Positions 1-9,092 of a stretch of DNA of 64,000 nt are shown one piece after another. The DNA lies in NCBI GenBank assembly GCA_003996215.1, contig QJPP01000313.1:186001-250000 (forward strand), given 5' to 3'. The notes below the pieces were generated by a model. That model was not told the DNA's origin. It saw only the letters and a list, made by a program, of their open reading frames with translations, and searched no databases. This DNA is from Jaltomata sinuosa. Taxonomy: Eukaryota; Streptophyta; Magnoliopsida; Solanales; Solanaceae. The first letter of the stretch is position 1. Each line of letters opens with the position of its first letter. Made by a program: the position numbers and the translations under genes.

Positions 1-115
1 ACACAAAAACCCGCAAAATAGAAGTAATTCGTGTCAATTGCACTATTTTTCCATTTATTCTTAGCAAAAGCATAAGCTTAAAGGCTAAATAACTAGGTGA
101 AATACTGACTTATCA
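1..115 (-). repeat. LTR 3 of the tandem array (partial, cut by window edge)
   Basis: Matches the ends of the LTRs at 8978-9092 and 13302-13413, including the shared stretch around AGTAATTCGTGTCAATTG. On the minus strand it begins TGATAAGT at position 115, directly next to the purine tract. The rest lies beyond the left edge. Confidence 0.9.
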
Positions 116-128
116 AACCCCCAAACTT
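116..128 (-). promoter_or_regulatory. Polypurine tract of array unit A
   Basis: The minus strand reads AAGTTTGGGGGTT immediately before the LTR start TGATAAG. This is the expected priming site for second-strand synthesis. The same tract occurs at 9093-9105 and 44658-44670. Confidence 0.85.
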
Positions 129-591
129 GAACTATTGCTTGTCCTCAAGCAACCTAAAAATTCTAACTCAAGAGGTACAAAACACAAGTGCAAACGACAA
201 TATCACAAGCCAAGGAAAATCCATTTCAAGCACCAAACATGACTTCTATTTGTACTAACGATTAATCAATCACATGATAACCTACTCTAAGCATTTCTTT
301 CAATTCAAAGCACAAACTCATGATGCAAAGGCACAATAAGAACAAGCAAGTGACAAAAACCAATACTCAATATGTGACTCAAACCACTAGCTTACCAAAA
401 CATGCTCATTTGACTCATTTTTGGAGTTTATCAATGTCACCAACTATCCTAATTCGCATGCCCTCACAAGAACAAAGTTACCAAAAACACACTATGTACA
501 AAGTCAATCACAAGGTACAAATACAAACACTCACACTCACAAGGAAGTTCAAGTGCATACATGTCGAACCATAGACTTGCCCTTCATGTTG

Positions 592-596
592 ATTGC
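592..596. repeat. Target-site duplication, left copy (ATTGC)
   Basis: ATTGC directly precedes the TGATGTGCCG end of the inserted element and recurs right after its GTTATCA end at 5213-5217. Five bases is the usual duplication for LTR elements. Confidence 0.9.
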
Positions 597-760
597 TGAT
601 GTGCCGCCATTTTACGGCACGTTTGACTCCTTTAACTAAGAATAATCGTGAGTTTTCAAGCAACCGTTGTCGTTTTTGATGTTTTTATGTTATATTTGCA
701 GGAAAGGGAGACAAACGTAGAAAAGAAAGGAAATACGATCAAAAGAGCTCTCTGGATAAG

Positions 761-1040
761 AGTGACGGCCTGTCTGACGGCCCGTCACTGACCTGACGGA
801 CCGTCACCCATGCCACCAAGATAAAACAAAGAAAAACACTGTAAGTCATCACCGGGGGGACGACTTACCAGAATTTTTCAGGTAAGTCGTCACCTGCCCG
901 ACGACTTACCAGAATATTCATGTAAGTCGTCGAGCAGGTGACGACTTACCTGAAAAAATTGCCTGGCAGCCACTGTTTAGCAGTGACGGTTCAAGTGACG
1001 GTCCGTCAAGCTTGTGACGGTCCGTCACCCGAACCGTCAA
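761..1040. repeat. U3 word block: GTGACGGTCCGTCAC / TAAGTCGTC arrays
   Basis: TGACGG occurs six times and its complement CCGTCA five times. Inside lies a second set of words, TAAGTCGTC (twice) and its complement GACGACTTA (three times). The block ends about 60 bp upstream of the TATA box. The same block lies at 3925-4204 in the 3' LTR. Confidence 0.9.
874..957. repeat. 84 bp near-perfect palindrome in the 5' LTR
   Basis: The outer arms of 24 bp (874-897 and 934-957) are exact reverse complements. The next 12 bp on each side pair at 11 of 12 positions, leaving a 12-base loop at 910-921. An identical copy is at 4038-4121. As RNA it would form a long hairpin; as DNA, a cruciform. Confidence 0.95.
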
Positions 1041-1099
1041 GTTGAGGCAGAACACGCGACGCGGATTCCGACCGTTTTTGGGTTTATTTCTTGGACTCC

Positions 1100-1107
1100 T
1101 ATAAATA
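1100..1107 (+). promoter_or_regulatory. LTR TATA box (TATAAATA)
   Basis: TATAAATA in a CTCC...CCC context, about 500 bp into the LTR. It is repeated at 4264-4271 in the 3' LTR. A transcription start about 30 bp downstream would be expected. Confidence 0.7.
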
Positions 1108-2054
1108 CCCTATGTTAGGTTTATTTTATTCATTATGCTTTTAAAGCCTTTACAATAGTTCTCCCAATAATTTTAGGAGAGGTTTAGTCGATTTTGGAGA
1201 GCAACAACACGTTTTCTTGTTCTTGAATTCGTGTTCTTGATTGTTCTTGGGATCTTGGTTCTTGTTCTTGGATTCTTGAAGTTTGTTTTCATTATATTGT
1301 AAGAATCATTTCTCTTTATTATGAATATCACTTTCTTCTCTTCTCCTAATAGCATGAGTAACTAAAACTCCCGCAACTAGGGTTGTGGGAGCCATGGCTA
1401 AAGTAGCGATATAAATTCCGGGTAGCGACGGGTTCAAATTACATATAGTCACGTTGTTAATCATACTTTATGTCACGTTTTCTAGTGGTTGCAAATATTA
1501 GAACATGCCTAGGTTTAATTTACTTGAGTAAAGAGATTAAAACCGGGAAACTTGATTAACAACAAGGATTCGAGACTACCAACTCTCGTCTTAATGATTA
1601 ATGATGTAACTAGATTAATCTACTTGATGTTAGGATTGAAATCTAAAAAGCACATCTTTTCGAGGTCGAGAGAATAGAAAAGAAAATTTGTTTATTTGGT
1701 CAAGAGACGTTTAGACGATACCATTGACGCAATCACATCGTGACACGCATATAGAAAGAACCCTGTAACGCCTAGAATCGATTGTTACAACGCCATGGTG
1801 AACACGTTCCTAGTTCGCATTCTCTTATATTGATTAAAACTCACACGTTTATTACTTGTTTTGTTTACGATTTGTTCACACAAACCCCCCCTTATTTACC
1901 GGAAACTATTGACCATCAGTCACGTACTTCACTAAAGGCTTAATCTTCACCATATTCTCTGTGGGATTCGACCCCAACCTAGTTGGGTTCTATATTTGAC
2001 TACGACCGCTTACGCTTCGTTAATTCGAGGTGTAGTTTGGGCGTTATCAAAAAG

Positions 2055-2071
2055 TGGCGCCGTTGCCGGGG
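2055..2071 (+). promoter_or_regulatory. Primer binding site, tRNA-Asp type
   Basis: TGGCGCCGTTGCCGGGG, five bases after the LTR end, is an undamaged complement of the plant tRNA-Asp 3' end as I recall it. Other PBSs of this type in the window are decayed versions of this sequence. Confidence 0.9.
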
Positions 2072-2240
2072 AATACGGTTGTTAATTAAGTCTGGTGTAT
2101 TTATTTGACTCTTAGTCATACTTTCCAGCTTTTACTTTTATTTGTTGTTTTTTGTTTATTATAGGGTATATAGTTGTGCATACGGTTGTTTATTAAGTCG
2201 GGTGTATCTTGATGAAGTCTGAGTAATCAAGACACCTGCG

Positions 2241-2285
2241 TCATGCCGCGACGTTAAATCAGGCGCTGTATGGGAGGCAACCCAT
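2241..2285 (+). promoter_or_regulatory. Conserved motif: GCCGCGACGTTAAAT ... GGGAGGCAACCCA
   Basis: The same motif occurs at 7222-7264 and 11541-11584 (minus), 48556-48600 (minus, after gag) and 62566-62609 (plus, 18 bp after the gag stop). TGGG-AGGCAA-CCCA can form a small stem-loop. Function unknown; here no gag precedes it. Confidence 0.75.
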
Positions 2286-2870
2286 AAATTGTTGTTGTAT
2301 TATAGTCTAATTAATTCGTGGGGAAACCTGTGAGTCACCACCGAGGGTTTTTGTTGCCGTGTTTCTTTTCCCTCCGGTGTGCTATCTAGTAGAACCGGCA
2401 TGTTTAGGTTGTTATTTTAAATTATTTTTTTAGTGTCTATAGTGATGAGCATGGCGTTTTTCTTGACTAAAAACGAGGCCCCTTTAAAAAAATTTCTGGT
2501 TTTATACTTATGTTGAAACGATTGACTATATCGATCCTTGAATGTCATTGTGTGATTATGATTAGAATGAGTATGCTTAAGCCGAGCGGTTGTTTGATAG
2601 TTGGTAGTGATATAGTTTCTTGGTGCCAAGTGTGTGTGAGATTATTGTTATAAATTCTTACTCTGTGCATGCATCTAAAACTTGCCTGGTCTATTTTGTT
2701 AAGTTTGAAGTTGGTTGCTTAGGAAAGGATCACAGGCCCTTTTTGTGTGCAGTCCACTTAACCTATAAGACCGTCCAAATGCAAATAGTCCCTTTGATCC
2801 CTGTTTGAGCCATAATTGACCTTGTTCTTTCAATAACCTGTCACCGTTCCTGTTTAACTTTGAATTCCTA

Positions 2871-3040
2871 TTTTGGCCCTGGTCCTTCCTTGGACATCGT
2901 GCACCTCAACCCAGGCAATCAGCCTAAGTTGAGGGTGGCTACTATAGAGGTAAACCCTGTTTTGGCCCTGGTCCTCCCTAGGACATCGTGCACCTCAACT
3001 CAGGCAATCAGCCTAAGTTGAGGGTGGCTACTATAGAGGT
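2871..3040 (+). repeat. 89 bp tandem duplication with hairpin and purine tract
   Basis: Two copies with an 89 bp period (2871-2959, 2960-3040+). Each ends in AGGCAATCAGCCT, a small hairpin, followed by AAGTTGAGGGTGG, which resembles the element's own purine tract at 3748-3760. Confidence 0.85.
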
Positions 3041-3747
3041 GAATGATAAGAAAAAGAGGACGGAAGAGATTGGTTGTGAGTAGAGTGAAAATGCGGGTGT
3101 GTGCCTAAGAAAAGAAAGAAAAAAGAGAAAAAAAAAAAGATCGAAAAAAGAAATAAAAAGAATTGTCAAAACAAAGAGGCCGCATCTGTAGCTAGAAACG
3201 AGGAAATAAAAAAGGTGAATAAGGATGGACAAAGTAAAGTTGTGTGGTAATATGATGTCAATGGTTCCAAGGAGGGCTTAGTCACTAACCCCTAAATGTA
3301 TCCTACCTGCACCTGAAGCCTCATTACAAGCCAAAACAAGTCCTGTAGTGATCTTGAGCGGCTTTCTGAAGAACTGAAATAAAATAGTAAGGGCAAGCCT
3401 ATGGTATCGCATGTGCATTGTTTGAAATCGTTTGTGAGTGTGAGCGCTTACCTAGTCCCAAATCTTGTGTGTGGGGATTTCTTTGTGGTGAGGGCACCAA
3501 GATTCTGTATTGTCTATTGATTGTTAGGATAGCTGCGCGTGTGTATGTAGAATGTTCTATCATATCGGAATGACATGTTTGGATCCTTGCAAGTTAGCGT
3601 TTCATACATTTGTGTGCTATGAGGGAGCTTGAATTAAAAGTGAATAAGTTTTGAATGACCATGAGTTGCTAGAGACATGAGTTCGTGTTCTTAGTTGAGT
3701 CATTTTATTGTTTTATGTTATGTTGCTTGAGGACAAGCGAACGTTTT
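3041..3747 (+). other. Internal non-coding region with a purine-rich tract
   Basis: About 3055-3230 is strongly purine-rich (GAAAAGAGAAAA-like). The remainder has no recognisable domain. The open frame on the minus strand here is only low-complexity sequence. Confidence 0.6.
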
Positions 3748-3760
3748 AAGTTGAGGGTGT
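3748..3760 (+). promoter_or_regulatory. Polypurine tract of the 597-5212 element
   Basis: AAGTTGAGGGTGT ends exactly at the 3' LTR start TGATGTGCCG. Confidence 0.8.
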
Positions 3761-5212
3761 TGATGTGCCGCCATTTTACGGCACGTTTGACTCCTTTAAC
3801 TAAGAATAATCGTGAGTTTTCAAGCAATCGTTGTCATTTTTGATGTTTTTATGTTATATTTGCAGGAAAGGGAGACAAACGTAGAAAAGGAAGGAAATAC
3901 GATCAAAAGAGCTCTCTGGATAAGAGTGACGGCCTGTCTGACGGCCCGTCACTGACCTGACGGACCGTCACCCATGCCACCAAGATAAAACAAAGAAAAA
4001 CACTGTAAGTCATCACCGGGGGGACGACTTACCAGAATTTTTCAGGTAAGTCGTCACCTGCCCGACGACTTACCAGAATATTCATGTAAGTCGTCGAGCA
4101 GGTGACGACTTACCTGAAAAAATTGCCTGGCAGCCACTGTTTAGCAGTGACGGTTCAAGTGACGGTCCGTCAAGCTTGTGACGGTCCGTCACCCGAACCG
4201 TCAAGTTGAGGCAGAACACGCGACGCGGATTCCGACCGTTTTTGGGTTTATTTCTTGGACTCCTATAAATACCCTATGTTAGGTTTATTTTATTCATTAT
4301 GCTTTTAAAGCCTTTACAATAGTTCTCCCAATAATTTTAGGAGAGGTTTAGTCGATTTTGGAGAGCAACAACACGTTTTCTTGTTCTTGAATTCGTGTTC
4401 TTGATTGTTCTTGGGATCTTGGTTCTTGTTCTTGGATTCTTGAAGTTTGTTTTCATTATATTGTAAGAATCATTTCTCTTTATTATGAATATCACTTTCT
4501 TCTCTTCTCCTAATAGCATGAGTAACTAAAACTCCCGCAACTAGGGTTGTGGGAGCCATGGCAACCGTAGCAATATAGATTCCGGGTAGCGTTGGGTTCG
4601 ATATATGTATTGTCACGTTGTTAATCATACTTTATGTCACGTTTTCTAGTGGGTTGCAAACATTAGAACATGCCTAGGTTTAATTTGCTTGAGAAAGAGA
4701 TTAAAATCGGGAAACTTGATTAACAACAAGGATTCGAGACTACTAACTCTCGTCTAATGATTAATGCCGTAACTGGATTAATCTACTTGATGTTAGGATT
4801 GAAAGCTAAAAAGCACATCTTTTCGAGGTCGAGAGAATAGAAAAGAAAATTTGTTTATTTGGTCGAGAGACGTTTAGACGATACCATTGACGCAATCACA
4901 TCGTGACACGCATATAGAAAGAACCCTGTAACGCCTAGAATCGATTGTTACAACGCCATGGTGAACACGTTCCTAGTTCGCATTCTCTTATATTGATTAA
5001 AACTCACACATTTATTACTTGTTTTGTTTACGATTTGTTCACACAAACCCCCCCTTATTTACCGGAAACTATTGACCATCAGTCACGTACTTCACTAAAG
5101 GCTTAATCTTCACCATATTCTCTGTGGGATTCGACCCCAACCTTGTTGGGTTCTTTACTTGACTACGACCGCTTACGCTTCGTTAATTCGAGGTGTAGTT
5201 TGGGCGTTATCA
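3761..5212 (+). repeat. 3' LTR of the 597-5212 element
   Basis: Aligns with 597-2049 throughout. It repeats the word block (3925-4204), the palindrome (4038-4121) and the TATA box (4264-4271). Confidence 0.95.
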
Positions 5213-5217
5213 ATTGC
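5213..5217. repeat. Target-site duplication, right copy (ATTGC)
   Basis: Matches 592-596. Array unit A resumes here with CACTAATGTAG. Confidence 0.9.
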
Positions 5218-5571
5218 CACTAATGTAGTGTAGCCAAGCTCGGAATAACCAAGGACTTGCGGGTACGATGTTGGCTAGGGCTAAGGTGAGGATATCATTT
5301 GGTTCAAGTGACTACACCTCCCTAATGCTCTTTGTTTTTATTTCAAACACCGCTCACATTTTTCAATTTTTAACTTCACCTTATTTCTCCATCACACAAC
5401 CTAAGATTTCTCATTTTACCTCATGATCATTCACACCTTATATCACCTTCACTTGGTAGCACCTATTTTTGCTTTTCAATTTGCTCAATATATTTTGGAG
5501 CAATTTTCAGTTCTCGAATCAAGGTGCTACCTTGAACTTGAAGTGCATTTCTTTTCTTCTCTTCATTTGAT

Positions 5572-5645
5572 CACATGCACCCCAAAACTTAGGCATTTGC
5601 CTATGTTAGTTTTTGTGTCTCCCCCCAAACTTAGGCTTTTAGCCT
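5572..5645 (-). repeat. Paired hairpin plus PPT-like motifs
   Basis: On the minus strand two copies lie side by side: AGGCTAAAAGCCT then AAGTTTGGGGGG, and AGGCAAATGCCT then AAGTTTTGGGG. The pattern of a small hairpin followed by a G-rich purine run recurs at 9938-10005, near 45573-45600 and twice at 2918-3029. It may act as an extra priming tract; this is inferred. Confidence 0.65.
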
Positions 5646-6284
5646 ACATTTTCTTTTCAAGCAATTAGGGAGGATGGGTGCCAAGATGGAGATTCCAAAA
5701 AAAAGTCGAGGTGTTGACAAGGTGCCAAAGAATGGTCACAAGCTCAAAGGGGTTCACTAGGATTCGATGTCATTGGGAAGTCATTTGGGTGAAGTGGCTA
5801 TCTAAAAGGGCCTAAGGTCATCTTACAAGCTCGGTTACACCTAGAATTTCGCCTTGAATCACATTCGGGGTAAGTTCTAGATGACACATATGCACAAAGG
5901 TTATTCAACTAAACCTCACCACACATGGCATGCGAATCATGCAAGAAGGATCAATTTTTAACTTCCTAAAAAAGAACAAAGATGAGCTATTCTACATTAT
6001 CACCACTAATGAGTCAAGAGTCACAAAAAGATTAAAAGAGTTGTCACAAAATCACTCTTCGCCATGCATTTTTCACAATTTTTTTTGGAAGGGTATGCCT
6101 ATTTCACTTAGCATGCAAGACTACTTCATTGTTACCAAACAAGTCAATTTGCAACCAAAACTTCAAAAGATGACGATTTGCCCTTAAGAATGTCGTCACT
6201 TAGTCTATCATTGGGACAATTCATCTGTCTAAATCGGCATGGCTACACAAGGTGGATCAAAACAAGTATCACACTTTCCGGGGA

Positions 6285-7110
6285 CATGTGATTCGCACAT
6301 AACAAAGTGCTTTTCGCACATGCAATGCATAGGCCAAACAGTGGGCCTGTGCGAAGCCCGTGCAGTTCGCACCTCGTCATTTGCGGAACAAATAGTTCCC
6401 ACCAAGTTCCATCTAGCCTAACAGGTACTCAGACTTCCCCTGGCCCATAGCAACCACATCTCAACTACAAATAACCATAGAAGCTACAAAGTAAAGAAAA
6501 TTAAAAATAACTAAGCCATCAAATTCTTCCACAACAACACCAAAGCCCGACAGGTGAATAAAACCAAACAAAACAAGCCTGACAAAGGCACCATAATGAG
6601 AAGGGTTGGTGTTTATACCTGTTGAGTTGCAATTATCGAAACAATAGAAGAACTTGATGGAATTTATTGTGTGCCAAAAGGAGAGGGAGCACCTTGGTTT
6701 AGCAAAGAAAACATTTAGACCCTTCTGATTTTTGAACGTTTTGAACTTTACTTGAACTGCTTGGAAGCTTCTCGTTCACGGTGGCCTGGATCATTCACAA
6801 AGGTTTGCAGTTTAACTGGCCTTCACATTCACGGCTGGTCCACGCGTTTGCAAAGGCATGATGTAACCTTGTCTTCGCATTCGCGGCCAGTAGTCCGCGT
6901 TTGCGAAGAAGACTGGTTTGATCGAATTTTTCACTTTTTTTCAGCATTCTACCCGTGATGTGCGACGCGATGTGCGACGCGATGTGCGATGGGCACTTTG
7001 TGAGGTGCGAAGTGCACCATGTTCGCACATGCCAGTATTTTTATTCAGTTCACTGTTTGCTTGTGCGATGACATGTGCGATGGGCATTCTTCCAGGTGCG
7101 AAAAACACGT
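6285..7110. repeat. Word-rich stretches inside array unit A
   Basis: About 6285-6400 and 6945-7110 are built of GTGCGA/TCGCAC words (GATGTGCGACGCGATGTGCG). About 6770-6905 is built of TTCGCATTCGCGG-type words like those in this element's LTR. Unit B has the equivalents at 10640-10745 and 11115-11405. Between them lies unrecognised non-coding sequence. Confidence 0.7.
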
Positions 7111-7221
7111 TTTTCAGAGGTATTTTTGGTGCTTCTCAACACTTAGTTCCTCTCCTCATTTCCATGGGCACCTATAACACACCAAAAAGAAACAAAAAGT
7201 TAAGTAAAGCATAAAAATAAC

Positions 7222-7264
7222 GGGTTGCCTCCCATCAAGCACACAATTTAACGTCGCAGCACGA
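7222..7264 (-). promoter_or_regulatory. Conserved GCGACGTTAAAT ... GGGAGGCAACCC motif
   Basis: Reverse-strand copy of the motif described at 2241-2285, downstream of the small open frame at 7438-7626, the position it has after gag in the gag-bearing elements. Confidence 0.75.
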
Positions 7265-7437
7265 CGCAATCTATCTTACCCCTTAGATCTCCATTTGGAG
7301 GATTTGAACCTTCAACCCAAGCATGAATCGAATTTCCGGTGGCACTCCCAGGGTGAAGGTTTTAGAATTAGAAGGCCATTCTCTTGATTCCACATTCCAC
7401 ACTTTGTGGGCTTCAAGTGAGGAAGGACGCTTTGATT

Positions 7438-7626
7438 TTATTCCACGACAAACTCAAAACCAGATAGACCTTCATCCACCCTCCTTCCAAGGTCTTCCAA
7501 AAGCTTGATTACTTTGACTTTTGTCCATTTAATCAAACATAAGGTTGAACAAATGTTAAAGTGGGATTTGGGCGTCTCCACCTTCAAGTTTGCCTCGTTC
7601 ATAACCTTCTCACTATGAGATGCCAT
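7438..7626 (-). CDS. Small conserved open frame of unknown function, unit A
   Basis: This frame starts at ATG 7626 (MASHSEKV) and is 62 codons long. Unit B has an 81-codon version at 11702-11947 (MASHSEEV) with mostly conservative differences and the same reading frame through KVKVIKLLEDLGRRVDEGL. In unit A a stop after FEFVVE ends it early; in unit B the frame runs on past that point. It lies between the primer site and the conserved motif, where gag sits in related elements, but I see no gag, zinc-knuckle or other known domain. It may be a short element-specific protein, a relic of gag, or chance conservation between two young tandem copies. Confidence 0.35.
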   Translation of the reverse strand: MASHSEKVMNEANLKVETPKSHFNICSTLCLIKWTKVKVIKLLEDLGRRVDEGLSGFEFVVE

Positions 7627-7734
7627 GGCATCATTCAACATAATGAAAATAAACAAAACAAAAACAACTATTCACAAAATTGAACTAGAGTAAGTAAACT
7701 CGAATTCTAAACTAACTCAATACGCCAAATTGTT

Positions 7735-7751
7735 CCTCAGCAATGGCGTCA
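7735..7751 (-). promoter_or_regulatory. Decayed tRNA-Asp primer site, unit A
   Basis: The minus strand reads TGACGCCATTGCTGAGG. Compared with the intact site at 2055-2071 the differences are transitions (G to A, C to T), in line with methylation decay. Confidence 0.75.
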
Positions 7752-7755
7752 TTTT

Positions 7756-9092
7756 TGATAATGCTCAAATAGTGCTCTCCAAGTAGGAGGTCACGCCGAT
7801 CGCTTAGTAAAAATAAAATTTATAATTCCCAACGAGTGTCGGGGTCGTACCCAAGGGAACAATGTAGTCGCGATCGAGCTAATAAAAAATCTAAGCAACT
7901 TATTGAAGTTCAATTAGGAAAGGGGAAAGATAAAATAAAAAGGGGGGTTTTAACTACAACTAAAAGATAAAGAAAATCAAATAAAAGATAAATTTATCAA
8001 TGGCTTTCTTTGCTTTCGTCAAGCAAGGACAACAAAGGGTATATGGGCTCGGGAATTCAAATTCACAAGACTTGCACTCGGTTGACACCTAGGTAGTCTT
8101 GGCTATAGGTATGCCTAACTGCCTCTCGACCAATCAAGCATATATCTCGTGTGTTTTCTCTCGAACTAACATGAGTAAGCAATAAACTAGCCAAATAACT
8201 TGGGGAGGTCGTCCTATCTCTAGCTCGGACCCTTAAATGGGAGATTTTGCAATTGGAGCTATGTCTAGCCTCCAATCTAGATGGATTTCCAAGTTCCCAC
8301 TGTTGAAACTCCCCAAATTTAGCTAAATTCTCTCTTGAGCAATAACCCAAATCAGTAAGCTAAGTCAATGTTTGCAACCATTGATTATAAATTCAAGCAA
8401 TGGAGGATTCAATAGACCCAAATAATCAAACAAGAAAAAAATCTATATATGAATTCAATAAACCACAAAAGTATTATCTCTAATACAAACCCAAAATCTC
8501 AAGTCAACAAACACACCAAAAAAATAGCAATTAAGATTAAGATTTGAAGAATGGAATCTAAAGATTTTACAATACAAAGCATCCAAATCTTCACTCCTAT
8601 GGTGTTGGTTGATGAACCTTGCTCCCAAGCTTGCTCAAAAGTTGTGAAAATAGCCAAAGATATGTTTCAAGATGGCTTGGAAGTGTTTTATGTGAATTGG
8701 GGTTTCCAAAAGGTGATATTTCCATTTCTTTCCCCGCTGCTCCGCTTTCCTTCTTCGCGTTCGTGGAAGGTCGGCCGCGTACGTGAAGTGTCTTTGTATG
8801 GTTGACCTTCGTGTATGGTCAAGGGGTCACGTTCGCGGAGCATTGCCTCAGTAGGCCTTCACGTTTGTGGCTGGGACTTCGCATTCGCGATGGCAAGTAC
8901 TTCTGACATCTACTTACTTCTCCGAAAAGCTTCCTTTTGACTTGTTTTCATCCAAATTCTTCTCGAACACTTCTAAAATATAAAGACCTGCAAAATAGAA
9001 GTAATTCGTGTCAATTGCACTATTTTTCCCATTATTCTTAGCAAAAGCATAAGCTTAAAGGCTAAATAAGTAGGTAGAATACCTACTTATCA
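7756..9092 (-). repeat. LTR 2, shared by both array units
   Basis: 1337 bp, starting TGATAAGT at 9092 and ending in TTATCA at 7756 on the minus strand. It is preceded by unit B's purine tract and followed by unit A's primer site, so it is at once the 3' LTR of unit B and the 5' LTR of unit A. It aligns with 12076-13413 throughout. Confidence 0.9.
8753..8910. repeat. Word block in LTR 2 (TTCGCATTCGCGGC type)
   Basis: Repeated TTCGCGTTCGTGG, ACGTTCGCGGAG, TTCGCATTCGCGATGG variants lie between well-conserved LTR flanks. The same place in LTR 1 is 13073-13220. In the related LTR fragment at 23731-24305 the flanks are kept but the word is different. Confidence 0.8.

Larger units (their letters stand above)
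116..596 (-). mobile_element. Internal region of array unit A, 3' part
   Basis: Aligns with 9093-9570 of unit B, ending at the insertion point of the 597-5212 element. It is non-coding. Short open frames on the plus strand have no family resemblance and are not supported. Confidence 0.85.
597..2049 (+). repeat. 5' LTR of the 597-5212 element
   Basis: Begins TGATGTGCCG and ends GCGTTATCA. Compared with the 3' LTR it has about three differences in the first 790 bp, a dense cluster of differences at about 1390-1640, then few again. It holds the word block at 761-1040 and a TATA box at 1100. Confidence 0.95.
597..5212 (+). mobile_element. Non-autonomous LTR retrotransposon, 4.6 kb, complete with TSD
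   Basis: LTRs of 1453 bp (597-2049) and 1452 bp (3761-5212) flank a 1.7 kb internal region with an intact primer site, a purine tract and no coding capacity for gag or pol. Ends are TG...CA and a 5 bp duplication (ATTGC) bounds it. It interrupts sequence that is continuous in the sister unit at about 9570, which confirms the boundaries independently. The tRNA-Asp primer type and the shared downstream motif at 2241-2285 place it with Athila/Tat-derived non-autonomous elements (LARD-like). It is younger than the array it sits in, because the LTRs are nearly identical over most of their length. Confidence 0.95.
5218..7755 (-). mobile_element. Internal region of array unit A, main part
   Basis: Aligns with 9570-12075 of unit B. 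From high to low coordinates it holds a decayed primer site (7735-7751), a small open frame (7438-7626), the conserved motif (7222-7264), two word-rich stretches (about 6770-7110 and 6285-6400) and a 3' segment (5218-5660) also shared with the gag plus ORF2 element at 45190-45610. There is no pol. Confidence 0.85.

Noticed and set aside
761..1040. CRISPR-like array of regularly spaced repeats
   Set aside because: The words are self-complementary, unevenly spaced, without unique spacers, and lie inside an LTR of a plant element.
1173..1355. Identical 60-residue open frames at 1173-1355 and 4337-4519 (minus strand)
   Set aside because: They are identical only because they lie in the two LTRs of one element; the composition (RTRTKIPRT) reflects TTCTTG repeats, not a protein.
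3008..3232. Open frame rich in phenylalanine and serine on the minus strand
   Set aside because: It is the complement of a purine-rich low-complexity tract, with no homolog signal and no conservation.
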